The translations under genes were made by a program, and so were the position numbers. Below the pieces are notes generated by a model. The model had not been told where the DNA came from. It searched no databases and worked only from the letters and a program-made list of their open reading frames with translations. A stretch of DNA of 64,000 bases from Caldilineaceae bacterium (GTDB taxonomy: Bacteria; Chloroflexota; Anaerolineae; Caldilineales; Caldilineaceae), in NCBI GenBank assembly GCA_022823185.1, contig JAJDXQ010000046.1:62001-126000 (forward strand), read 5' to 3'. Shown piece by piece: positions 40,040 through 48,446 of this stretch (position 1 is the stretch's first letter; each line of letters begins with the position of its first letter).

Positions 40040-43000
40040 ATGACTCAGTCAACTTCCGGTTCGCCCCCCGCCGCATTCGTGCGCGGGGAGCCCGGCAAAT
40101 TCAAACCGGTGCCCGCCAGCGTCTCCTTTCCTGAGCGGGAAGAGGCGATCCTGAAGCTCTGGCAGGAAAGGAATATCTTCCAACGGTCCATGCAGGAGCG
40201 CGAAGGCGGCCCCGAATATGTCTTTTTCGAAGGGCCGCCGACAGCCAATGGCCGTCCGGGTATCCACCATGTGCTCGCGCGCGCGTTCAAGGACATGTTC
40301 CCCCGCTACAAGACGATGCAGGGCTATCATGTCTTGCGCAAAGGCGGTTGGGACACCCATGGACTCCCGGTGGAGCTGGAGGTCGAAAAACAGCTCGGTC
40401 TCACCGGGAAGGAGCAAATCGAAGAGTACGGCGTCGCCAGGTTCAACCAGATGTGCAAGGAGTCGGTTTGGGAGTATCTCAGCGACTGGGAAGCCCTGAC
40501 CGAAAGAATGGCATTCTGGGTCAGCCTCGACGACGCTTACGTGACGATGAACAATGACTACGTCCAGTCTCTCTGGTGGATCTTGCAACAGCTTTGGAAT
40601 AAGGGCCTCCTTTTTGAAGGGTATAAGGTCGTCCCGTACTGCCCCCGCTGCGGCACGCCGCTCAGCAGCCACGAACTCTCGCTTGGTTACAAAGAAGGGA
40701 CTGTCGACCCAAGCGTGTACGTTAAGTTCGCGGTGAAGGACGAGGAAAACACTTTTCTGCTGGCCTGGACCACGACGCCCTGGACGCTGCCGGGCAACGC
40801 GGCGCTGGCCGTCGGCCAAGGCATCGATTATCTCAAGGTGAGGGACAGTTCCGGCTCGCTCCTCTATGTGGCGAAGGAGTTGGCCGAGGATGTTCTTGCG
40901 CCGGGCTATGAGTTGGTGGAAGAGATGAAAGGGGAAGCGCTCATCGGCAAGGAGTACGACCCCCTGTTCCGCTTCGGCCCCCCAGTGGAGGAGCGCTTTG
41001 CCTACGTCATCTCCGCCGATTTCGTCAGCACCGACGACGGCACCGGTATCGTACACATTGCCCCGGCCTTTGGCGCGGACGACCTCGCAGTCGGCCAGTC
41101 CTGCAACCTTCCGGTGTTTCACACTGTCGACGCCCTGGGACAGTTCAAGGAGGAGGTGACCCCCTGGGCCGGCCTCTTCGTCAAAGATGCTGATCCCCAC
41201 ATTACCGAGGACCTGAAGGCGAGGGGTCTGCTATACAAGGCCGGTACCTATGAACACACCTACCCTTTCTGTTGGAGATGCGACACGCCCCTGATCTACT
41301 GGGCGAAAGAGACCTGGTACCTGCGCACCAGCGAATTTAAGGAAAGGTTGGTGGCGCTGAATGACACGATCAACTGGGTGCCCGACCACATCCGCAGCGG
41401 TCGTTTTGGGCGCTGGCTGGAAAATAATGTGGACTGGGCCTTGGGGCGTGATCGATACTGGGCCACACCGATACCCATTTGGAAGAGCGACGCCCCCGGC
41501 AGCGACTACATGGAGTGCATCGGCAGCCTGGCCGAACTTTCGCAAAAGTGCGGGCAAGAGCTGAAGGATTTGGATCTCCACCGTCCGTATGTGGACGAAA
41601 TCACCTGGCCTGCTCCCGACGGAGGCACGATGCGTCGCGTCAGCGAGCTCTGCGATGTCTGGTTCGACAGCGGTTCGATGCCGGTTGCCCAGTGGCACTA
41701 CCCGTTCTCGAATCAGAAGGAGTGGGAAACGTATCAGCAGGCAGACTACATCTGTGAAGCGATCGATCAGACGCGCGGATGGTTCTACACGCTGCACGCG
41801 GTCAGCACACTGTTGTTTGACCGTCCTGCGTTCAAAAACGTCATCTGCCTCGGTCATATTCTTGCCGAGGACGGCTCCAAAATGAGCAAGTCCCGGGGCA
41901 ATGTGGTCAACCCCTGGCAGGTTTTCGCTGAACACGGCGCCGACGCGACCAGATGGTACATGTACACGGCCGGCCCGCCCGGAAACGCCCGCCGATTCAG
42001 CGGCAACCTGGTCGCGGAGGTGAAGCGCCGTTTCCTGAATACACTTTGGAATACGTACAGCTTCTTCGTTGTGTATGCCAATCTTGCCGAAGCCCAGGAA
42101 GGAAACGGATCCGGACCGGATCCCTCCTCGCCGGCTGACGCGTCCCAACTCCTGGATCGATGGCTGCTCTCCGAGTTGAACCGGTTGGCGCGCGACGTGA
42201 CGGCAGCCTATGAAGCCTACGACGTCACGGCGGCTACCCGGCCTATCGCTGATTTTGTCGACGAGCTCAGCAACTGGTATGTGCGGCTCAACCGGCGCCG
42301 ATTCTGGGACGGCGACCCCGCGGCCCTGTCCACGCTCCGGCAAGCGCTGGTTACGTTGTCGAAACTGCTGGCGCCGGCAATTCCCTTCATGGCCGAGGAG
42401 ATCTACCAGAACCTTGTAGCCGGTGTCGATTCGAGCGCGCCGGACTCGGTCCATCTGGCAAGATGGCCGCAAGCTGACGAATCCGCCATCGACGACCGCC
42501 TCCATGCCGACATGGCCCTTGCGCAGAAGGTGACAACGCTGGGCCGGGCGGCGCGCGAGTCCGCGGCCTTGAAGGTGCGGCAGCCGCTGCAACGGGTTGT
42601 CATACGCGCCCGAACGGAGGCAGAGAATTCGGGTCTGGAGAGAGTGAAAGCCCTGCTCCTGTCCGAACTGAATGTCAAGGAACTGGCGTTCGCCGGTGAA
42701 GCTGGTGAACTGGTCGACGTGAGTGTCTTTCCACTGCCGAAACAGCTTGGCCAGAAACATGGCCGCGGCTATCCTGTAATCAGGGGCCGGTTCGCCGAAA
42801 TGGACCAGAGTGACCTGGCAGCCCGATTTGACGCCGGCGAATCGGTGACAGTGGTTGACGAAGAGCGGGAATACGCGGTCGAGCCGGAGGACGTGGAGAT
42901 TCGCCGGACGCCCCGATCCGGCCTTGCCGTAGCCGAAGACGGGGGCTACCTGGTCGCAGTCTCAACGACATTGACACCAGAGTTGGAGCTCGAGGGGCAG

Positions 43001-43258
43001 GCGCGCGAGCTCGTGCGCCGCGTCCAGCAGCTGCGCAAGGACTCCGAACTGGAAATCAGTGACCGAATCAACCTGACGGTGTCCGATTCACCACTGATGA
43101 CGAAACTGATTTCGGCGCACAAAACTTATGTCGCAACCGAAACGCTTACGCTCAATTTCAGTCTGTCGAGTGAATTTGGAAGCAAATTTGATGGCAAAGT
43201 CGTCACGTTTCCGATAGGTGAAGAAGAAGTGACGGTTGGCTTGAACAGAGTGCAATAG
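40040..43258 (+). CDS. ileS: Isoleucyl-tRNA synthetase (IleS2-like)
   Basis: The 1072-residue class I synthetase has GRPGIHHVLAR as its HIGH-equivalent (about residue 75) and KMSKS at 614-618. Between them lies the CP1 editing domain, including TTTPWTLPGN. Internal Cys pairs YCPRCG and FCWRCD lie in the zinc-binding insertions. The length and the absence of a C-terminal zinc finger fit the eukaryote-like IleS2 group rather than the common bacterial IleS1. It charges tRNA-Ile with isoleucine and edits valine. GGGAAAGC precedes the ATG. Expression is controlled by the upstream T-box through the alaX-like gene. Its residue 1-20 tail is Ser/Pro-rich. Confidence 0.97.
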   Translation: MTQSTSGSPPAAFVRGEPGKFKPVPASVSFPEREEAILKLWQERNIFQRSMQEREGGPEYVFFEGPPTANGRPGIHHVLARAFKDMFPRYKTMQGYHVLRKGGWDTHGLPVELEVEKQLGLTGKEQIEEYGVARFNQMCKESVWEYLSDWEALTERMAFWVSLDDAYVTMNNDYVQSLWWILQQLWNKGLLFEGYKVVPYCPRCGTPLSSHELSLGYKEGTVDPSVYVKFAVKDEENTFLLAWTTTPWTLPGNAALAVGQGIDYLKVRDSSGSLLYVAKELAEDVLAPGYELVEEMKGEALIGKEYDPLFRFGPPVEERFAYVISADFVSTDDGTGIVHIAPAFGADDLAVGQSCNLPVFHTVDALGQFKEEVTPWAGLFVKDADPHITEDLKARGLLYKAGTYEHTYPFCWRCDTPLIYWAKETWYLRTSEFKERLVALNDTINWVPDHIRSGRFGRWLENNVDWALGRDRYWATPIPIWKSDAPGSDYMECIGSLAELSQKCGQELKDLDLHRPYVDEITWPAPDGGTMRRVSELCDVWFDSGSMPVAQWHYPFSNQKEWETYQQADYICEAIDQTRGWFYTLHAVSTLLFDRPAFKNVICLGHILAEDGSKMSKSRGNVVNPWQVFAEHGADATRWYMYTAGPPGNARRFSGNLVAEVKRRFLNTLWNTYSFFVVYANLAEAQEGNGSGPDPSSPADASQLLDRWLLSELNRLARDVTAAYEAYDVTAATRPIADFVDELSNWYVRLNRRRFWDGDPAALSTLRQALVTLSKLLAPAIPFMAEEIYQNLVAGVDSSAPDSVHLARWPQADESAIDDRLHADMALAQKVTTLGRAARESAALKVRQPLQRVVIRARTEAENSGLERVKALLLSELNVKELAFAGEAGELVDVSVFPLPKQLGQKHGRGYPVIRGRFAEMDQSDLAARFDAGESVTVVDEEREYAVEPEDVEIRRTPRSGLAVAEDGGYLVAVSTTLTPELELEGQARELVRRVQQLRKDSELEISDRINLTVSDSPLMTKLISAHKTYVATETLTLNFSLSSEFGSKFDGKVVTFPIGEEEVTVGLNRVQ

Positions 43259-43404
43259 ACACGAACTGGTCGAAGACCTGGCAAGGCAGGCCATGCCGTA
43301 AGCCCCGCGACCCCATTGACGGACAGGTTTGCCCGGTGGGTTCTGCCTGCTCGAGAAGCCGTCCAAATGTACGCTGGCGGCCTTTGCAACAAAGGAATAT
43401 CTGA

Positions 43405-43797
43405 ATGGCATCCTACCAATACGAGTCGAATCTGATGTACGCCGACACGCACGAATGGGTGAGACAGGAGAACGAGCAGGTCGTCATCGGCATCAGCGAC
43501 GCGGCGCAGGATATGATGAGTGACATCGTGTTTGTCGAACTGCCTGAGATCGGCGTTGAAGTAACTGCCGGCGAAGCCGTCGCAGTCGTCGAGTCGGTCA
43601 AGGCGGCCGAAGACATTATTGCCCCCGTATCCGGCTCAGTCGCCGCCGTCAACGAGGAATTGAACGAAACCCCTGAACTGGTAAACAGCGATCCTTACGG
43701 CGCCTGGTTCCTGAAAATAGCCGTCGAAGACGCTGCCGAGCTGGAGAACCTGATGGACGCAGATGCCTATTCAGCGTTCGTTGAGAGTCAGCAGTGA
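43405..43797 (+). CDS. gcvH: Glycine cleavage system H protein
   Basis: The 130-residue H protein carries lipoyl-lysine Lys66 in VESVKAAEDI, and the family segments YADTHEWV and ISDAAQDMMSDIVFVELPEIG. It shuttles the aminomethyl group between the P, T and L proteins of glycine cleavage. AAAGGA lies about 8 nt before the ATG. No gcvT or gcvP gene is in the window, so it is displaced from its usual partners. It lies 146 bp after ileS and 34 bp before an orphan binding protein gene. Confidence 0.95.
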   Translation: MASYQYESNLMYADTHEWVRQENEQVVIGISDAAQDMMSDIVFVELPEIGVEVTAGEAVAVVESVKAAEDIIAPVSGSVAAVNEELNETPELVNSDPYGAWFLKIAVEDAAELENLMDADAYSAFVESQQ

Positions 43798-43831
43798 AGA
43801 AAGGCCGGGAAACATCAAGGCGACGGGCAGC

Positions 43832-45142
43832 ATGGCGCATTGCCCTCCCTTTCTCTGGAGAGCGGCAAGGGTCCTGGGCCTCCTGTTGCCGTTCCTGCTG
43901 CTGGCCGGATGTGACGCGCTTCCGATTCGGAATCGTTTGCCTGAACTGCCTTTTCTGCCTTGGCAGGGCGAACCGGTTTCACAGGCGCGTGCTCTCCGCG
44001 TTTTCCTGATCGAGGAGGGCGAGGTCACCCAAGCGCTTCGGGCCCGCGTTGCTTCCTGGACCGCGGATTGGGATCTCCAAGTCGAACTGTCCACCTCGGC
44101 CAATTACTCCGAGGAGCTTCGCAGGAGGCTGAAAGGAGAAAGTCCGCCGGACGTCGTTGTTGTAACAGGTTTTCTCTTTCCAAACCTGGTAGATCAGGGG
44201 CTTCTCGCCCCTGCGGAGGAGAGTTTCTACGACCCAGCCGGCTATCCTCCTAACCTGGCGGCGGCCTTCGTATGGCCTGAGGAGGGAGGAGCAGAACAGC
44301 GTTACTGTCTGCCGCGGGAGGTGCGGACGCTTGGCCTGGTTTACGACGGCGCGGGACTGGCCGGGTCCGGCCTTGCGCCCCCAACCGACTGGGAGGCGTT
44401 GAGGACTGTCGCGATTGAACAGACCGACGTGGAACGAAACCGATTCGGCTTCATCGAATCGCCAGACCTTTCCCGCTGGCTGCCCTTTCTGTTTGCAGCC
44501 GGTGGTACAATAATTGACGGTGGCGGCTTGTCCGTTCAATCTGAGGCAGCCGCCGCGGCCATGGATTGGTACATTCAGATCTTTCGCGACAACTATGCCG
44601 GACACGCCGGCGAGTCTAACAATGAGTGGGCTGGGGAGGTCCTGGGAAAAGGCAAAGGGGCGATAGCCATAGAGGGAAACTGGATCGCCCCATACTTCAA
44701 GGCCGAATTCCCGGACTTTCGCTACGGCGTCGCGCCCTTGCCCACAGGGCCGGGAGGACGCAACACCACGGTGGCGTTCACCAGCTGCTATGCAGTCTCG
44801 GCGGACTCGCCCTGGAAGCAAGAAGCCTTTGCGCTGGCAGCCTTTCTCAGCAGCCCTGACGTGGTCGCCGCGCTGCCTAATGACGGCGGCTGGATGCCGG
44901 CGATCACAGCGCAGCGGGATGAATGGCGGGAGAAATTTCCTTTGCTGGCGCCCTTTGCCGATTCCGTGACCACTGCTTGGGTCTGGCAACTGCCGCCCGG
45001 TTTCGAGACATTGGTGAATTCTTTCAACCGGGGCATGGTACAGCTCTTTGCCGCCCAGATCGAAGCCTCGGATTTCCTGGCCGAAATGCAGGCATTGGGA
45101 GAATCCCTGCTCATGGAGCCTGAAGAAGGGGAATCCAATTGA
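43832..45142 (+). CDS. Extracellular solute-binding lipoprotein (family 1-like), orphan
   Basis: The 436-residue secreted lipoprotein has a signal peptide with lipobox LLLAGC (Cys27). Its body is a periplasmic binding protein of the sugar-binding type: VTGFLFPNLVDQGLLAP, REVRTLGLVYDGAGL, FGFIESPDLSRWLPFLFAAGG, and GKGKGAIAIEGNWIAPYFK. I chose the ATG at 43832 because the hydrophobic signal begins there; the longer ATG at 43763 overlaps gcvH and adds polar residues. No permease or ATPase gene is adjacent, so it probably supplies a transporter encoded elsewhere. Ligand unknown. Confidence 0.82.
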   Translation: MAHCPPFLWRAARVLGLLLPFLLLAGCDALPIRNRLPELPFLPWQGEPVSQARALRVFLIEEGEVTQALRARVASWTADWDLQVELSTSANYSEELRRRLKGESPPDVVVVTGFLFPNLVDQGLLAPAEESFYDPAGYPPNLAAAFVWPEEGGAEQRYCLPREVRTLGLVYDGAGLAGSGLAPPTDWEALRTVAIEQTDVERNRFGFIESPDLSRWLPFLFAAGGTIIDGGGLSVQSEAAAAAMDWYIQIFRDNYAGHAGESNNEWAGEVLGKGKGAIAIEGNWIAPYFKAEFPDFRYGVAPLPTGPGGRNTTVAFTSCYAVSADSPWKQEAFALAAFLSSPDVVAALPNDGGWMPAITAQRDEWREKFPLLAPFADSVTTAWVWQLPPGFETLVNSFNRGMVQLFAAQIEASDFLAEMQALGESLLMEPEEGESN

Positions 45143-45182
45143 GGGGATTCCGGTCATTTCAATCCACCCGCGAGAAAACGCG

Positions 45183-45932
45183 ATGAGCTTCGAAGGAAAG
45201 GTGGCGCTGGTGACGGGCGCCGGATCGGGGATCGGGCGCGAGACCGCACGCTGCTTCGCGCAAAAAGGCGCTACGGTGGTCTTGGCGGACATCAACCTGG
45301 ATGGAGGGGAAGAATCCTTGCGCCTGGTCCGGGACTGCGGCGTCGATGGGCTCTTCGTTCAATGCGATGTTTCGGAGGCTCAAGAGGTGGAACGCCTGTT
45401 TGAGGCAGCCGCGGGTCACTTTGACCGCCTCGACTTTGCCGTCAACAATGCCGGCATTGGCGGCCCCCAGGAAGCTGTCCATTCCTATCCGCACGAAAGT
45501 TGGGACAGGGTGCTGTCGGTCAATCTCAACGGCGTCTTCTACTGTATGCAGGAGGAGATCAGGCGGATGTCCGCCGCGGGCGGCTCGATTGTCAACGTTG
45601 CCTCCATCGCCGGAAAACGCGGCCTTCCATACCAGTCCGCCTACACCGCTTCCAAACACGGTGTGATCGGCCTGACCCGCGTCGCCGCGCAGGAGGCGGC
45701 CCGCCACAACATTCGCGTCAATGCGGTCTGTCCTGTTTACACCGACACGCCGCTGATCGAGCCGCTTATCAGAGACAATCCCCGCAGGAAGGAAAAGATG
45801 CTGGAACGAATCCCCATGCGCCGCTTCGGGATCCCGCGCGATGTCGCCAGCGCGATCCTCTGGCTGTGTACGGACCAGTCAGCATTCATAACCGGCCAGG
45901 CCCTGAATCTGGACGGCGGCATGACGGCATGA
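45183..45932 (+). CDS. Short-chain dehydrogenase/reductase
   Basis: The 249-residue classical SDR has cofactor motif TGAGSGIG (11-18), acidic LADINLDG after beta2 (which favours NAD), NNAG (88-91), and catalytic Ser141, Tyr154 and Lys158 (YTASK). The C-terminal segment FITGQALNLDGGMTA is conserved in the family. It oxidises or reduces a hydroxy/keto group, possibly a 3-hydroxyacyl or sugar substrate. The ATG at 45183 has weak ribosome binding support; the longer frame to 45048 overlaps the binding protein in a different frame and is unlikely. It leads a four-gene series of SDR and MaoC genes. Confidence 0.9.
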   Translation: MSFEGKVALVTGAGSGIGRETARCFAQKGATVVLADINLDGGEESLRLVRDCGVDGLFVQCDVSEAQEVERLFEAAAGHFDRLDFAVNNAGIGGPQEAVHSYPHESWDRVLSVNLNGVFYCMQEEIRRMSAAGGSIVNVASIAGKRGLPYQSAYTASKHGVIGLTRVAAQEAARHNIRVNAVCPVYTDTPLIEPLIRDNPRRKEKMLERIPMRRFGIPRDVASAILWLCTDQSAFITGQALNLDGGMTA

Positions 45933-45966
45933 TTCACATTCCCAGCAAAAGGAAACGGAGATAACG

Positions 45967-46446
45967 ATGTCACGCCAAGCTGCCTTCGAGGACCTGCAAG
46001 CGAAAATCGGCGCCGAGTCTGCCCCAGGCGCCTGGTTTACGGTGACGCAGGAGATGATCTGCGCCTTTGCCGATGCAACGCTGGACCACCAGTGGATTCA
46101 CGTCGACGTGGAGCGCGCCGCGCGCGATTCACCATTTGGCGCGCCGGTCGCGCACGGCTTCTTCACGCTGGCGCTGATACCCCATCTGACCGGGATGGTC
46201 GAACCGGACAAGCCGAAGTATCCGGGAATTGCGCTTACGGTCAACTATGGCCTGAACCGCGTGCGTTTTCCCCATCCCCTTCTTGCGGGCTCTCGCATTC
46301 GCGCCCATACGCAGCTGCAATCCGTGGAAGAGGTCCGCGGAAATGGGCTGCAGTTGATTCACAACGTTACCGTGGAGATAGAAGGGGTGGAAAAGCCAAC
46401 ATGTGTTGCCGAAATGGTTGCCCGCCTCTACTTCAACCAGGAGTGA
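45967..46446 (+). CDS. MaoC-like (R)-specific enoyl-CoA hydratase
   Basis: The 159-residue hot-dog-fold protein has the MaoC hydratase motif DATLDHQWIHVD, with Asp40 and His45 as the likely catalytic pair, followed by GAPVAHGFFTLALIPHL. It hydrates trans-2-enoyl-CoA to (R)-3-hydroxyacyl-CoA, or serves as a dehydratase in a related pathway. ACGGAG lies about 7 nt before the ATG. It sits between two short-chain dehydrogenases on the same strand, a layout that suggests oxidation of a CoA-bound substrate. Confidence 0.9.
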   Translation: MSRQAAFEDLQAKIGAESAPGAWFTVTQEMICAFADATLDHQWIHVDVERAARDSPFGAPVAHGFFTLALIPHLTGMVEPDKPKYPGIALTVNYGLNRVRFPHPLLAGSRIRAHTQLQSVEEVRGNGLQLIHNVTVEIEGVEKPTCVAEMVARLYFNQE

Positions 46447-46489
46447 CTGCACTCACGAGGCGGCTGGCCAGGACAGCCCGGAATCCCGA

Positions 46490-47326
46490 ATGTTTCAAGA
46501 CCAGACAGTTGTGATTACAGGCGCCGGACGAGGCATCGGGGCGAGCGCCGCGCTCCAATTCGCGGACTACGGGGCCAGCGTCGTTGTGAACGACCTTGAA
46601 GCCGGCCCAGCCGGCGAGACCGCGCGCACGATCCAGGCGCGCGGCGGGCAGGCGATCGCAGTCGCCGGCGACGTGACCGACCCAGACTTTCCGGAACAGC
46701 TGATCGAGGCGGCAGCGGCAGAATTTGGCGGGTTGAACGTCCTTGTAAACAATGCCGGCTACACCTGGGATGGAATGGCGCATCGAATCGGCGACGAACA
46801 GTGGCAAGCGATTCTGGACGTCCATCTGACCGCGCCGTTTCGTATGATACGAGCGGCCGCGCCCCATCTGCGGGATGCCGCCGCCGCCGAAATGGAGACC
46901 GGGGGACCCACGGTCAACCGGTGCATCGTAAACGTCTCCTCCACGTCCGGGCTGCATGGCAATATCGGCCAGGCCAACTACGCGGCGGGAAAGATGGGGA
47001 TCGTTGGGCTGACAAAGACGATTGCCAAAGAATGGGGCAGGTTGGGAATCCGGTGCAACGCCGTCGCCTTTGGCTTCATCGACACACGGTTGACTCGCGC
47101 TCAGGAGATTCAGGAGGAGTCAATCGAAATCGATGGTCGCGAAGTGGCGCTTGGCATTCCCGCCAAAGTCCGATCGATGCTCGACAGAGACATCCACGCC
47201 CGAATTCCTCTTGGCCGTCCGGCTACGATAGAAGAGGCCGCCGCAGGAATCATCCTACTCTCTTCGCCCCTGGCAGCCTACATCACCGGCCACGTACTCG
47301 AAGTGACAGGCGGGATGGGCATCTGA
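46490..47326 (+). CDS. Short-chain dehydrogenase/reductase (FabG-like)
   Basis: The 278-residue SDR has cofactor motif TGAGRGIG, ALQFADYGASVVVNDLE (an Asp in NDLE), NNAGY, the catalytic NVSSTSGLHGNIGQANYAAGK set (Ser, Tyr, Lys), and the C-terminal ITGHVLEVTGGMGI. It is FabG-like but has a long insert near residues 125-140 (LRDAAAAEMETGGPTVNRC) and an extended loop after GFIDTR. Likely a 3-oxoacyl-CoA or ketone reductase. The ATG at 46490 is preferred over the longer frame beginning inside MaoC. It lies 43 bp after the MaoC gene. Confidence 0.88.
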   Translation: MFQDQTVVITGAGRGIGASAALQFADYGASVVVNDLEAGPAGETARTIQARGGQAIAVAGDVTDPDFPEQLIEAAAAEFGGLNVLVNNAGYTWDGMAHRIGDEQWQAILDVHLTAPFRMIRAAAPHLRDAAAAEMETGGPTVNRCIVNVSSTSGLHGNIGQANYAAGKMGIVGLTKTIAKEWGRLGIRCNAVAFGFIDTRLTRAQEIQEESIEIDGREVALGIPAKVRSMLDRDIHARIPLGRPATIEEAAAGIILLSSPLAAYITGHVLEVTGGMGI

Positions 47327-47452
47327 CCTGTAGGCAGCCCGGACACGCGCGAGCGGTCATCCTTCAACCGGGAAGACCGCTGTATAACGCTCCTCACATA
47401 GGCGACCCCGATTGCAAGAGATGACCCCTACCCGATACGGTCTGAAAAATCC

Positions 47453-48346
47453 ATGGCTAGAGAAGGACAATCCGAAAATTTGGGCCGGGCGCATCCCCGG
47501 TCCGTCCTGATCACGGGGGCCTCCAGCGGCATCGGCCGCGCGTGCGCGGCGCGGATGGGCAGGGAGGGCTGGCAGGTATTCGCGACCGTGCGCAAAGAGT
47601 GCGATGCAAAGGCCTTGATGAAGGAGGGCACGCCGGGGTTGCAGACGATCCTGCTGGACGTGACCGACGGCGAACAGGTTGCGGAGGCGGCAAAGGCGGT
47701 GGGGCAGCGGGTGGGGAGCGGAGGTCTCCACGGGCTGGTCAACAACGCCGGCATCGCCGTCGGCGGCCTGCTCGAATACCTGGACATGGCTGAACTGCGC
47801 AGGGTCCTGGAAACGAACACAATTGCTCCGCTCACGGTCACCAAGGCGTTCATTCCCCTGTTGCGCAGGGCGCGAGGCCGGATTGTAATGATGAGTTCGA
47901 TGTCAGGGTTCAGTTCGACGCCGCTTGTCTCGCCATACTGCGCATCCAAATTTGCTCTGGAGGCTCTAACGGATGGGTTGCGCCTCGAGCTCTGGCCTTG
48001 GGGAATCGATGTTGTTTCCGTGCAGCCGGGCGCGATCAATACAGTGATCTGGGACAAAGCCAGGAGCTACGTTGAGGATAAGCTGCAGAACTATCCCGCC
48101 GACGCGTTTGAAAAGTACGGTCCGTTGCTGGCCAGCGTATCTGAATCGCTGGCGGAGCAGCGGGGCGTGGAACCTGAAGAGGTGGCGCGGACCGTGTCGA
48201 GGGCTCTGACGACGACCAGACCCAGGAATCGCTACCTGGTTGGCCGTGACGCCCAGTTGAGGCGCTGGATCGAACGGTTACCCACTTCCCTGCGCGACAG
48301 GATCGTTCTGAGCAGGATGCCCAGATACGGGAAGGAGCGAACATAA
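47453..48346 (+). CDS. Short-chain dehydrogenase/reductase (17beta-HSD/retinol dehydrogenase-like)
   Basis: The 297-residue SDR has cofactor motif ITGASSGIG, NNAGIAVGG, MMSSMSGFSSTPLVSPYCASK with catalytic Ser, Tyr and Lys, and a longer C-terminal region (KARSYVEDKLQNY, ALTTTRPRNRYLVGRDAQL). That resembles the classical type 1 17beta-HSD-like subgroup acting on hydrophobic substrates. AFAT-VRK after beta2 suggests NADPH. It is about 126 bp after the second SDR gene. Substrate not assignable. Confidence 0.87.
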   Translation: MAREGQSENLGRAHPRSVLITGASSGIGRACAARMGREGWQVFATVRKECDAKALMKEGTPGLQTILLDVTDGEQVAEAAKAVGQRVGSGGLHGLVNNAGIAVGGLLEYLDMAELRRVLETNTIAPLTVTKAFIPLLRRARGRIVMMSSMSGFSSTPLVSPYCASKFALEALTDGLRLELWPWGIDVVSVQPGAINTVIWDKARSYVEDKLQNYPADAFEKYGPLLASVSESLAEQRGVEPEEVARTVSRALTTTRPRNRYLVGRDAQLRRWIERLPTSLRDRIVLSRMPRYGKERT

Positions 48347-48383
48347 GCCTGGAAAGCATGTTACTCTTTGCTGACTGGAGAAA

Positions 48384-48405
48384 TGCCCGGCGGCGCGGCC
48401 GGGCA
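48384..48405. other. GC-rich stem-loop without U-tract
   Basis: An 8-bp perfect inverted repeat TGCCCGGC...GCCGGGCA (48384-48391 and 48398-48405), six-base loop, lies between the third SDR gene and the first binding protein gene. On the plus strand no T-run follows; on the minus strand TTTCTCC does. It may slow RNA polymerase or protect an RNA end. Confidence 0.4.
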
Positions 48406-48446
48406 ACCATCTTGATACACCTTTACCCACTGAGAGTTACCAAACC

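Noticed and set aside
41231..42760. 509-codon minus-strand frame
   Set aside because: Antisense to ileS; no recognisable motif.
43979..45295. 438-codon minus-strand frame
   Set aside because: Antisense to the orphan binding protein; no domain, no ribosome binding site.
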